Shown here piece by piece: positions 1-6,874 of a stretch of 10,460 nucleotides of DNA. The position numbers and the translations under genes were made by a program. The stretch's first letter is position 1; every line of letters starts with the position of its first letter. The notes below the pieces were generated by a model. That model was given only the letters and a program-made list of their open reading frames with translations, had not been told where the DNA came from and made no database searches. Origin of the DNA: Campylobacterales bacterium. GTDB taxonomy: Bacteria > Campylobacterota > Campylobacteria > Campylobacterales > QNZT01. The stretch spans positions 1 through 10,460 of the forward strand of contig JALUNR010000100.1 in assembly GCA_027055005.1 (NCBI GenBank), given 5' to 3'.

Positions 1-871
1 AGATCCTTTGAAAGAGAGCATGAGGATATTTGAACTTATGATGCAAATCCAAAATCGTTTGGGTATAAAAGTATCTGCGACTTTTAACTCTATAAAAGTT
101 GATTCAACAGCAAAAAACTTAGATATTTTTATAAGGCATTTAAAGCCTTTATATGCAAGAGGACTTAGAAGTATTACTATTCCTCACTATCACTGGATGG
201 CAAGTGGAAAGATTAAAAGAGAGTTTCCCAACCTTTTTATAAAAAATACTATTTTAAGAAAGGTTTCAAAACCTCAAAATTATGTTGATTATACAAATGT
301 AGGATTTGATCTTGTAAATATAGATAGATATAACTTAAGAGATAGGGATAACTTAAAAAGGCTAAAGAGAGCTTATGATAAATACAAAGTACCTATGAGT
401 ATTTTGGTAAATGAGGGGTGTCGTGGGGTTTGTCCTGCTATGGATGAGCATTTTGAACTTAACTGCTCTAGTGATGTTAAGGAACTTTATTTTAACCAAG
501 AGTTAGCGGCTTTTTCTTGTAATCTATGGAAAAATATAAATCCAGCTTATAGACTTCAATCTGGTGTGATGCCTCCACATAGAGAAGATTTTGAAGAAAT
601 TTTAGAGTTTGTACAAGTTTTAAAACTTCATGGAAGAGCGACTTTATCATCTTTTGAAGGTTCACTTGAAATAATAAAAAGATTCGCAAATCCTAAAGAA
701 GAGTTTATTATGCCAGGGATGAAAAAACAGTTGGATATGTATAACTATGATGAAAAACTTTTAAATATTTGGAGAAAAAGTATCAAAAATTGTAAATTTG
801 AATGTTGGGATTGTTCAGTTTGTAGTGAACTTCAAAATACCGCAAAGATGGCTGAGTTGGAGTTTATATAA
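1..871 (+). CDS. Cysteine-rich U32/UbiU-like protein, copy 1 (5' end outside window)
   Basis: This frame is open to the left edge, so the true start lies upstream; a TTG at 8 is only an internal codon. Aligned with the full-length paralogue at 1994-3013, about 60 N-terminal residues are missing. The visible part carries a VSATFN strand, an ITIPH motif, an NIDR motif followed by a basic RDRDNLKRLKRAY helix, then NEGCRGVCP, a further NC, an FSC, and a C-terminal CKFECWDCSVC. These eight cysteines are conserved in the paralogue. The alternating pattern and the NEGC-x3-C motif recall the TIM-barrel U32 peptidase-like family (UbiU, UbiV, TrhP, RlhA), whose members bind a 4Fe-4S cluster and act in oxygen-independent hydroxylation. 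The family assignment is by remembered similarity and the function is unknown. The stop is 2 bases before the radical SAM gene, so the two are co-transcribed. Confidence 0.75.
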   Translation, partial: DPLKESMRIFELMMQIQNRLGIKVSATFNSIKVDSTAKNLDIFIRHLKPLYARGLRSITIPHYHWMASGKIKREFPNLFIKNTILRKVSKPQNYVDYTNVGFDLVNIDRYNLRDRDNLKRLKRAYDKYKVPMSILVNEGCRGVCPAMDEHFELNCSSDVKELYFNQELAAFSCNLWKNINPAYRLQSGVMPPHREDFEEILEFVQVLKLHGRATLSSFEGSLEIIKRFANPKEEFIMPGMKKQLDMYNYDEKLLNIWRKSIKNCKFECWDCSVCSELQNTAKMAELEFI

Positions 872-873
872 TC

Positions 874-2025
874 ATGAAAAAACAAAAACAAGGAATGGCA
901 GTTATAGTAAAACCAACTTATGCTTGTGATGCAGCTTGTAGTTATTGTGAAGTACATAAGTGGGGTTCACTCTTTAAACCTATGACAAAAGAAACTTTTT
1001 TACAGTTGAACAAAAAGTTAGAAGAACATTTTGAAACCAATGATGCAAAGGTTACTTTTTATTGGCTTGGAGGAGAGCCTTTGATGGCTGGTGATGAGTT
1101 TTTTGGAGAAGTTAAAGAGATAAGTTATAACTCATCATTACAAATCTCTCATGCAATTCAATCAAATCTTATATCTTTTAGTAAAAAAGAGTTCACAAAC
1201 TTAAAATCTCTTCTTAAAGAGTTTGCAAAATCAAACTCTAAAACAAAGGATAAAAAGAGTTATACCATAAGCACTTCAGTGGATCCAGTAAGTGATGCAA
1301 GGGTGCTAAAAAATGGTAAAGATTATAATAAAGCTTTTTTAAAATCTATATTTAAACTAAAAAAAGAGGGAGCTAGTTATGGGGCTGTTTATACTGTTCA
1401 CAGTGGCTCTTTGGGAAAAGAAAAAGAGATTTATTATTATTTTAAAAACTTAGAATTTAAAGCTTTTAACTTAAATGCGATGTGTGATTATAGTGGTAGA
1501 TTTCAAGAGAGAGATTTTGGAATGACTCCTAAGGATTATGGAAAGTTTATGATAAATCTTTGGGATTTATGGGAGAGGGATAACTATAAGATTAGAATTA
1601 TGCCATTTACTACTTGGAAGACTTTAAGGGATACAGGAAGTCAAAAAGAGCTAAGATGCTTCAATGATGGAGTTTGTAACAAAAATCTTTGTGCAGTTGG
1701 TCCAAATGGAGCTGTTTTTGCTTGTGATAGAGCGATGCAAGCAAAACAAGAGCCTTTGGGAAATATACAAAAAGATAGTTTTGAAAAGATGTTTGAAAAA
1801 AAGTATCATGAGAAGAGGATATCGTATATCAAAAATCATGACTGCAAAGGTTGTAAATGGTGGGATTATTGTAAAGGAAGTTGTCCTTATGAGAGCAGGG
1901 AAGAGTTTGAAGGAAGCTTTGGAAAGAGTTTTTGGTGTGAAGGATATAAAATGTTATTTGAGCATATAAATGCTAAAAAAGAGGAGGTTAGAAATGAGAA
2001 AGAAACTGTTTTCGCTACCATTTAA
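874..2025 (+). CDS. Radical SAM/SPASM-domain enzyme
   Basis: This 383-residue protein is a complete radical SAM enzyme with a SPASM domain. The SAM-cluster motif CX3CX2C is C18, C22 and C25, and the GGEP motif that contacts SAM is at 66-69. The C-terminal domain follows the SPASM pattern closely: C273 with G279-X4-C284, then C324-X2-C327-X5-C333-X3-C337, and a final C355; C262 and C268 are extra. A total of three 4Fe-4S clusters is therefore expected. The length and the YGKFMINLWDLW stretch (222-233) resemble anaerobic sulfatase-maturating enzymes and other peptide-modifying SPASM proteins. No sulfatase, precursor peptide or transporter is visible nearby, so the substrate is unknown. The ATG is 2 bases after the preceding stop, with GGAG at 859-862. 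The 3' end overlaps the next gene by 32 bases. The enzyme presumably acts in the cytoplasm under low oxygen. Confidence 0.85.
   Translation: MKKQKQGMAVIVKPTYACDAACSYCEVHKWGSLFKPMTKETFLQLNKKLEEHFETNDAKVTFYWLGGEPLMAGDEFFGEVKEISYNSSLQISHAIQSNLISFSKKEFTNLKSLLKEFAKSNSKTKDKKSYTISTSVDPVSDARVLKNGKDYNKAFLKSIFKLKKEGASYGAVYTVHSGSLGKEKEIYYYFKNLEFKAFNLNAMCDYSGRFQERDFGMTPKDYGKFMINLWDLWERDNYKIRIMPFTTWKTLRDTGSQKELRCFNDGVCNKNLCAVGPNGAVFACDRAMQAKQEPLGNIQKDSFEKMFEKKYHEKRISYIKNHDCKGCKWWDYCKGSCPYESREEFEGSFGKSFWCEGYKMLFEHINAKKEEVRNEKETVFATI
1981..1988 (+). promoter_or_regulatory. Strong ribosome binding site that fixes the start at 1994
   Basis: GAGGAGGT lies 5 bases before the ATG at 1994, inside the 3' end of the radical SAM gene. 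An in-frame ATG at 1970 has no such site, so 1994 is preferred; this removes eight residues from the longest frame. Confidence 0.7.
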
Positions 2026-3013
2026 CAATAAATTATCAAAAGAGCAGCTACAAAAAGAGTATTTGCCTTTTTTGAGGAAGTATAAAGATTATATTTATGA
2101 TATTTATTTTGCTATTTTGATGCCACCTTTTGATGAAGATGCTATGGGGCAGGGGAGAGTACAAAAACAAAAAGACAGAGATCATTTGGATTTTATGTTG
2201 GGTATAAAAAATGTCTATGGTATAGAGGTTTCAGCAACTTTTAACAATATATTAGTTGAGCCTAGTTATGAAAATATGGAGCTTTTTATAAAAAATTTCA
2301 AATACCTTTATGATAAAGGGATAAGAAGTGTAACTTTGCCACATACAAACTGGATGTTAACAAAAGAGATAAAAAGAAACTTTCCTAAGTTAAAAATCAA
2401 AAATACAATTTTAAGGAAGGTAACAACTCCTCAACAGTATGCTGATTGTTGTGAAGCTGGTTTTGATGTTGTAAATATAGATAGAGTAAATATAAGAGAT
2501 AGAGATAATCTAAAAAGATTAAAAAGAGCCTATGAAAGGTATAAAAAACCGATGGTTATCTTGGTAAATGAGGGGTGTCGAGGGAGATGTCCAACTATGG
2601 ATGAACATTATACTATAAATTGTACTGCAAATAACTCTCCATATTTTAAAAGTAAAATATCAGGATTTACTTGTCCTAAATGGTCAAGAGAAGACGATGC
2701 ATACTACTTAAAAGTAGCAAATATGCCACCTTGGAGAAAAGAATTTGATGAGATTTTAGAGTATGTTCAACTTTTAAAACTTCATGGTAGAAGTGAACTT
2801 ACTTTGTTATATAACTCTATGGGAATAGTTAGAGATTATGCCCAAAACAGAGATTTTATAAAAGCACTTGCAAAAGTCGAGTTTCAAAAATATGATGAAA
2901 AAAAAGTAAAAAGTTGGAAAAAATATACAAAAAATTGTAAGTTTGAGTGTTGGGATTGTAATATGTGTAATGAGTTGGTAAGCTCAGCAAAGATTGCTGA
3001 ACTTTGTTTTTAG
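1994..3013 (+). CDS. Cysteine-rich U32/UbiU-like protein, copy 2 (full length)
   Basis: This 339-residue paralogue of the gene at 1-871 is strikingly similar in the middle and at the C-terminus: the NTILRKV, NIDR, RDRDNLKRLKRAY, NEGCRG and KLHGR segments are shared. It starts MRKKLFSLPFN. Cysteines conserved in both copies are C195, C199, C210 and C227 (a set like the single-cluster site of UbiU/UbiV) plus C315, C319, C322 and C325 (CX3CX2CX2C) at the extreme C-terminus. This suggests two iron-sulfur clusters. No signal peptide or membrane segment is seen, so it is probably cytoplasmic. It overlaps the radical SAM gene by 32 bases and is the last gene of the operon. An oxygen-independent oxidation or a supporting role for the radical SAM enzyme is conceivable, but this is inference; I do not recognise a named function. 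Confidence 0.75.
   Translation: MRKKLFSLPFNNKLSKEQLQKEYLPFLRKYKDYIYDIYFAILMPPFDEDAMGQGRVQKQKDRDHLDFMLGIKNVYGIEVSATFNNILVEPSYENMELFIKNFKYLYDKGIRSVTLPHTNWMLTKEIKRNFPKLKIKNTILRKVTTPQQYADCCEAGFDVVNIDRVNIRDRDNLKRLKRAYERYKKPMVILVNEGCRGRCPTMDEHYTINCTANNSPYFKSKISGFTCPKWSREDDAYYLKVANMPPWRKEFDEILEYVQLLKLHGRSELTLLYNSMGIVRDYAQNRDFIKALAKVEFQKYDEKKVKSWKKYTKNCKFECWDCNMCNELVSSAKIAELCF
2980..3011 (+). terminator. Intrinsic terminator inside the 3' end of the U32-like copy 2 gene
   Basis: TCAGCAA at 2984-2990 and TTGCTGA at 2994-3000 are perfect inverted repeats around a 3-base loop. The stem extends with AAG (2980-2982) against CTT (3002-3004) across one C/A mismatch. TTTGTTTTT (3003-3011) follows directly and runs into the TAG stop at 3011-3013. 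This is the usual form of a Rho-independent terminator in the + direction. Read on the - strand the hairpin is not followed by a U-tract, so it is unlikely to stop nusA transcripts. Confidence 0.65.
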
Positions 3014-3018
3014 ATTGG

Positions 3019-4146
3019 TTAGTTAAATAATGCTTTTAGTGCATCCATACCTTCGTTTGGATTTTTATTATCGGTTGAGTTTTCATCAGTGAAGGTTGAT
3101 GTTCCACTCTCTACTAGTTCTATCTCATATCCAGTTAGCATTGCAGCTAATCTTATGTTTATACCACTTCTACCTATTGCTCTTGATTTTTGATCAGCAG
3201 GAACTGTTACTATTGCTTTTTGTCCTTCTATTTTTACACTATTTATAATAGCTGGAGATAAAGCACGAGAAACATATTTCTCTGGAATTTGACTAAACTC
3301 TATACAATCTATATTTTCTCCATGAAGTTCACGGCTAACAGCACTTATTCTGATACCTTTTGTTCCAACTGTAGCTCCTATTGGGTCTATATTTGGATTT
3401 ATAGTTGAAAGTGCTATTTTTGCTCTCTCTCCAGGGATTCTTGCAGATGAGTGGATTATTACTTGTTCATCAGCAATCTCTGGAACTTCAAGTTTTAAAA
3501 GTTCTTCTAAAAATTTTGGTGAAGTACGAGAAAGTTCTACTTGCATACCTAACTTTTTATCTATATATACTTTTCTTATTACTGCTTTTAAGTGATCTCC
3601 TACTTTGAATTTTTCACCTTTTATTCTACTTTTCATAGGTAGAACTGCTTTTACTTCTCTGTATTCTGCAAAAGTTGTTTCATTTGAGTCAACACGAGTT
3701 ACAACAGAGTTTACGATTTGTCCTACTTTATTGTTGTAACTTTCATATATATTTTGTTCAAGCAATCTTTGTATATGATACTCTAGTTCTCTATATAGTG
3801 TTGAAGCAGCAGTTCTTCCCATATCATCAAGAGAAATTTGATAAGTTATCTCATCTCCTATCTCTATATCTGGATCATTCTCTTTTGCATCATCAAGTTC
3901 AATATATTTTTCACCATTTTCGTTGTTTTCATAAAGTCTTTCATCATCATATGCCACTACTAAAAGTTTTTGATATAAGTTTAATTCTTTTGTATTACTA
4001 TTTATATCTACTACATATTCATAATTTTCACCAAATATTCTTTTTGCAGTATTTATCAGTGCTATACTTACAGCTTCTTTTGCTTCCTCTAGTTTTAAAC
4101 CTTTTTCATGTGCAATTGATTCTATTATACTCAATATCTTACTCAT
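3019..4146 (-). CDS. nusA: Transcription termination/antitermination factor NusA
   Basis: This 375-residue protein has the NusA layout. The N-terminal RNA polymerase-binding domain covers about 1-130, an S1 domain about 140-210 (KVGQIV start, then RIKGEKFKVGD), KH1 about 210-285 (GATVGTKGIRI) and KH2 about 285-350 (SRAIGRSGINIRLA). A short acidic tail of about 25 residues replaces the C-terminal AR repeats found in E. coli NusA. NusA binds RNA polymerase and nascent RNA and modulates pausing, termination and rRNA antitermination. The start is well supported by AAGGAG five bases upstream (complement of 4152-4157). The gene is not linked here to rimP, infB or rbfA; it stands alone, divergent from the miaB operon and convergent with the radical SAM operon at a 5-base gap. 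Confidence 0.97.
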   Translation of the reverse strand: MSKILSIIESIAHEKGLKLEEAKEAVSIALINTAKRIFGENYEYVVDINSNTKELNLYQKLLVVAYDDERLYENNENGEKYIELDDAKENDPDIEIGDEITYQISLDDMGRTAASTLYRELEYHIQRLLEQNIYESYNNKVGQIVNSVVTRVDSNETTFAEYREVKAVLPMKSRIKGEKFKVGDHLKAVIRKVYIDKKLGMQVELSRTSPKFLEELLKLEVPEIADEQVIIHSSARIPGERAKIALSTINPNIDPIGATVGTKGIRISAVSRELHGENIDCIEFSQIPEKYVSRALSPAIINSVKIEGQKAIVTVPADQKSRAIGRSGINIRLAAMLTGYEIELVESGTSTFTDENSTDNKNPNEGMDALKALFN

Positions 4147-4203
4147 ATTTTCTCCTTTAACAATGTTAAGTAATTTTTGATTTTCTTTTCTTGAAGTTTT
4201 GGG

Positions 4204-4209
4204 ATTGTA
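4204..4209 (-). promoter_or_regulatory. Candidate -10 element of the nusA promoter
   Basis: On the - strand this reads TACAAT within AAGATACAATCCC, placing a transcript start near 4197 and a leader of about 50 bases. No clear -35 is seen, which is common for the housekeeping sigma factor in this phylum. A TTAAC/GTTAA inverted repeat (4157-4161 and 4165-4169) lies in the leader next to the ribosome binding site. The nearest 123 bases (4147-4269) hold no gene. Confidence 0.4.
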
Positions 4210-4231
4210 TCTTAGTTTTACTTAAAAAGTG

Positions 4232-4237
4232 TATAAT
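4232..4237 (+). promoter_or_regulatory. Candidate -10 element of the HP0268-miaB-lpxJ operon promoter
   Basis: A perfect TATAAT lies 32 bases before the ATG at 4270, giving a leader of roughly 25 bases. A good TTGACA-like -35 is not apparent. The element is 22 bases from the oppositely oriented nusA -10, so the two polymerase footprints would overlap. Confidence 0.55.
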
Positions 4238-4269
4238 ATTATTCTTAATAAACAAAAGGACAGAAAATA

Positions 4270-4512
4270 ATGGAATTTAAATTAGCAAAAAATAAACTAA
4301 ATGGTAAAAATAAAACTATAAAAATAGAAGATATTGAAAAAGAATTACAAAAAGATAAACAAAAGATATTTTATTTTGATGCGAATAATGCACATAAAGA
4401 TTTATTATCTTTAGTAGAAACTTTTGAAGAAAAGGGATTTAGTGTTTATCTTAGAGAAGTTAGATTTGGTCTTGATGAAGATGATTTTATGTATGAACTT
4501 CATATATTATAG
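4270..4512 (+). CDS. HP0268-family small nuclease
   Basis: This 80-residue protein matches, from memory, the length and conserved C-terminal half of Helicobacter pylori HP0268. Features include FYFDANNAHKDLL at about 35-47, an EEKGFSVYLREVR stretch at about 54-66, and an ending DDFMYELHIL. HP0268 has been reported as a small Smr-like-fold protein with DNA-nicking and RNase activity. The N-terminal quarter is lysine-rich and fits nucleic-acid binding. The ATG has AAAGGA at 4255-4260, 9 bases upstream. It is the first gene after the TATAAT promoter and is 8 bases from miaB; the same pair is adjacent in H. pylori (HP0268-HP0269) and C. jejuni (Cj0459c-Cj0458c). Family membership is fairly sure; the cellular role is not established. 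Confidence 0.8.
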   Translation: MEFKLAKNKLNGKNKTIKIEDIEKELQKDKQKIFYFDANNAHKDLLSLVETFEEKGFSVYLREVRFGLDEDDFMYELHIL

Positions 4513-4516
4513 GAAA
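4511..4516 (+). promoter_or_regulatory. Ribosome binding site supporting the TTG start of miaB
   Basis: AGGAAA lies 4 bases before TTG at 4521. No in-frame ATG exists upstream before a TGA at 4494. The next ATG, at codon 14, would delete C12, an essential cluster ligand of this family. Confidence 0.6.
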
Positions 4517-4520
4517 ACTT

Positions 4521-5813
4521 TTGAGTAAAAAACTTTTTTTAGAAACTTTGGGTTGTGCTATGAATGTTCGAGATAGTGAACATATGTTGGCAAGTTTAAA
4601 TTCTGAATATGAATTAACTGACAATATTAAAGAAGCAGACTTAATCATGATAAATACTTGTTCAGTTAGAGAAAAACCAGTACAAAAGCTTTTTTCTGAG
4701 ATAGGTAGTTTTAACAAAAAGAAAAAAGAGGGAGCAAAGATAGGTGTTTGTGGATGTACAGCTTCACATTTAGGAGAAGAAATTATCAAAAGAGCCCCTT
4801 ATGTTGATTTTGTATTGGGAGCTAGAAATATTTCTAAGCTAAAAGAAGTGATAAATAAAAAGGGTTCAGTAGAAGTTGATATAAATCATGATGAGAGCCA
4901 ATATGCTTTTGCAGATTTTAGAACATCACCTTATAAAGCATATGTCAATATATCTATAGGTTGTGATAAAAAGTGTAGTTTTTGCATTGTCCCATACACT
5001 AGAGGTGAGGAAATATCTATACCTTCAGAACTTATAGTACAAGAAGCTAAGAAAGCTGCAAAGGCTGGAGCTAAAGAGATATTTTTACTTGGTCAAAATG
5101 TAAATAACTATGGTAGAAGATTTAGTGATGGAAGAAAAAATATAGATTTTACTGATCTTTTAAATATGATTAGCGAGATAGATGAGGTTGAGAGGATTAG
5201 ATTTACCTCTCCACATCCACTTCATATGGATGATAAGTTTTTAGAAACTTTTGCAAATAATCCAAAAATCTGTAAATCCATGCATATGCCACTTCAAAGT
5301 GGAAGTAGTAAAGTTTTAAAAGATATGAAACGAGGATACACAAAAGAGTGGTTTTTAAATAGAGCTAGAAAACTAAGAGAGTTAGTTCCTGATGTTCATA
5401 TATCTACTGATGTTATAGTGGCATTTCCTAGTGAAAGTGAAGAGGATTTTTTAGATACGATAGAAGTTGTAAAAGAGGTGAGATTTGAACAAATGTTTAG
5501 TTTTAAATACTCCCCAAGACCACTAACTCCAGCAGGCAATATGAAACAGATAGATACAGAAGAGGCATCAAAAAGACTGAAAACTCTTCAAGATTTACAA
5601 ACAAGTATATTAGATGAAATAACTATGTCTCAAAAAGATAAAATCTATGATGTTTATTTTGAAGAACTTAGAAGTGGTGGTATGATAGCAGGAAGGAGTG
5701 ATAACAACTTTATGATAAATATAAAAGGAAGTGAAGAACTTCTAGGACTTACAAAAAAAGTAAAGATAACAGATCCCAAAAGAATGATACTCTATGGAGA
5801 ACTTGTTGACTAA
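4521..5813 (+). CDS. miaB: tRNA-2-methylthio-N6-isopentenyladenosine(37) synthase MiaB
   Basis: This 430-residue methylthiotransferase adds a methylthio group to isopentenyladenosine at position 37 of tRNAs that read codons starting with U. The N-terminal domain holds three cluster-binding cysteines, C12 (TLGCAMN), C47 (NTCSVRE) and C79 (CGCTAS). The radical SAM motif is C148, C152 and C155 (GCDKKCSFC), followed by IVPYTRG, and the protein ends in a TRAM-like RNA-binding region from about 365. The MPLQSGS and KRGYT segments are typical of MiaB rather than RimO or MtaB. Length is normal. It starts with TTG. The 3' end overlaps the lpxJ start by 20 bases. An additional cysteine, C77, lies next to C79. 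Confidence 0.96.
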   Translation: MSKKLFLETLGCAMNVRDSEHMLASLNSEYELTDNIKEADLIMINTCSVREKPVQKLFSEIGSFNKKKKEGAKIGVCGCTASHLGEEIIKRAPYVDFVLGARNISKLKEVINKKGSVEVDINHDESQYAFADFRTSPYKAYVNISIGCDKKCSFCIVPYTRGEEISIPSELIVQEAKKAAKAGAKEIFLLGQNVNNYGRRFSDGRKNIDFTDLLNMISEIDEVERIRFTSPHPLHMDDKFLETFANNPKICKSMHMPLQSGSSKVLKDMKRGYTKEWFLNRARKLRELVPDVHISTDVIVAFPSESEEDFLDTIEVVKEVRFEQMFSFKYSPRPLTPAGNMKQIDTEEASKRLKTLQDLQTSILDEITMSQKDKIYDVYFEELRSGGMIAGRSDNNFMINIKGSEELLGLTKKVKITDPKRMILYGELVD

Positions 5814-6429
5814 AGAGCAAAAAAGAGCCATTTTACTAAGAATAATTCCTCCTATTGCATACTTCTTGATAAGGCTTTTATATTTTAGTTGTAAAAAAGT
5901 ATATCATAAACCAAAAGAGATGCCAAAATCTCCCTTTATAGTGGGTTTATGGCATGAATATATACTTTTTTCTCCTTTGATGTTTAACTATACAATGTCA
6001 AAAGATGATAAATGTTCAGTTATAATAAGTGAGCATTTTGATGGAAAGATGATAGCAAAAGTAGTAAATCTTTTTGGATTGGGAGATATTAGAGGAAGTA
6101 GTACAAGAGGTGGTATAAAAGCTATAAAGACAAGTTTTAAACTTTTATCAAAAAAAGAGTGTATTGCAATAACTCCTGATGGTCCAAAAGGTCCTCGCCA
6201 CTCAGTTGCAGATGGTATAGTAGCAATATCACAAAAAAAAGATGTTAAAATAGTTTCATACTCATATAAAGCAAACTCCTTTTGGAGACTAAAAAGTTGG
6301 GATAAGTTTTTAATACCTAAGCCTTTTTCTAGAGTTGATTTTTATATTAGTGAAGCCTTTAGTATAAAAGATTTTAGTCAAAAAGAAGCAAAAAAGATTA
6401 TACAAGAAAGGTTAAGTAGTTATGCTTAA
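5794..6429 (+). CDS. lpxJ: Late lipid A acyltransferase LpxJ (DUF374 family)
   Basis: This 211-residue protein has one N-terminal hydrophobic segment (about 14-33) and the DUF374/LPLAT motifs GLWHEY (51-56), SEHFDG (79-84), RGSSTRGG (100-107) and TPDGPKGPRH (127-136). The classical HX4D motif is not obvious. The H. pylori orthologue, Jhp0255 (HP0270), was shown to be LpxJ, which adds a secondary acyl chain to the 3'-linked primary chain of lipid A in place of LpxM and can act before Kdo transfer; C. jejuni and Wolinella homologues behave likewise. The gene sits directly after miaB, as HP0270 follows HP0269, which supports orthology. It is expected at the cytoplasmic face of the inner membrane. 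The ATG lies inside miaB without a strong ribosome binding site, suggesting translational coupling. A run of eight A at 6233-6240 lies in the coding sequence. Confidence 0.85.
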   Translation: MENLLTKEQKRAILLRIIPPIAYFLIRLLYFSCKKVYHKPKEMPKSPFIVGLWHEYILFSPLMFNYTMSKDDKCSVIISEHFDGKMIAKVVNLFGLGDIRGSSTRGGIKAIKTSFKLLSKKECIAITPDGPKGPRHSVADGIVAISQKKDVKIVSYSYKANSFWRLKSWDKFLIPKPFSRVDFYISEAFSIKDFSQKEAKKIIQERLSSYA

Positions 6430-6874
6430 AAAAGTTTTATATTTACTTGTTTTTTCTGTACTTTTAATAGTTTTGTTTTTATTTGGATTTACTGATTCTT
6501 ACAGGTATTCACTTGAGGCTAAAGTAAAATATACTTTAGGAAATTATAAAGAAGCTATGAGTTTAGCAAAAAGAGCATATGAACTTGATCCATATAATAA
6601 AATGAGTTTTTCTATACTTACTCAAAGTAAAATATCTATGAAATTTTTAGATTACATAGAAGATTCTAAAAAATATTTGAAGAAAGTGGATGCTATTTCT
6701 AAAAAAGTAAACTTAGATGATAAAGATACCATCAAAATAAAAATGATTTGTGAAGTTATGATAGGTAGATTTAAAAAATTAGCTCCTACTGTTTTAACTC
6801 CAAAAGAGTTGGTAGAAAAAAGTAAAAAATATTATGAAGAGTTTAAACAAATAGATGAGAGCTTGGATAGATAA
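6422..6874 (+). CDS. Membrane-anchored small TPR protein (Cj0456c-like position)
   Basis: This 150-residue protein has a hydrophobic anchor at about 4-23 and then one clear tetratricopeptide-like repeat at about 28-61 (YTLGNYKEAMSLAKRAYELDP, written here as residues 37-57). The rest is helical and lysine-rich, with no recognised motif. It is probably held in the inner membrane with the repeat in the periplasm, where such domains mediate protein contacts. The start ATG overlaps the lpxJ stop by 8 bases, and the end overlaps the recombinase gene by 20. The position after lpxJ matches Cj0456c of C. jejuni, itself uncharacterised. No function can be given. Confidence 0.7.
   Translation: MLKKVLYLLVFSVLLIVLFLFGFTDSYRYSLEAKVKYTLGNYKEAMSLAKRAYELDPYNKMSFSILTQSKISMKFLDYIEDSKKYLKKVDAISKKVNLDDKDTIKIKMICEVMIGRFKKLAPTVLTPKELVEKSKKYYEEFKQIDESLDR

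Noticed and set aside
1664..1969. Open frame of about 100 codons within the radical SAM gene
   Set aside because: It lies wholly inside the SPASM-encoding region in another frame, and the SPASM cysteine pattern shows which frame is real.
3022..3075. ATGC/GCAT pairing near the nusA stop as a nusA terminator
   Set aside because: The stem is only four base pairs with a 7-base loop and has no U-tract after it on the nusA strand.
3675..4160. Long open frame antisense to nusA, rich in Leu, His and Tyr
   Set aside because: It is a mirror of the nusA coding sequence with an implausible composition and no ribosome binding site; nusA is unambiguous on the other strand.
4487..4789. Antisense open frame over the start of miaB
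   Set aside because: It overlaps conserved miaB motifs including C12 and C47 and has no recognisable protein features.
6233..6240. A8 run in lpxJ (and another at 7692-7699) as phase-variation switches
   Set aside because: Such A runs are common by chance in DNA this AT-rich, both genes are in frame, and phase-variable tracts in this phylum are usually poly-G/C.
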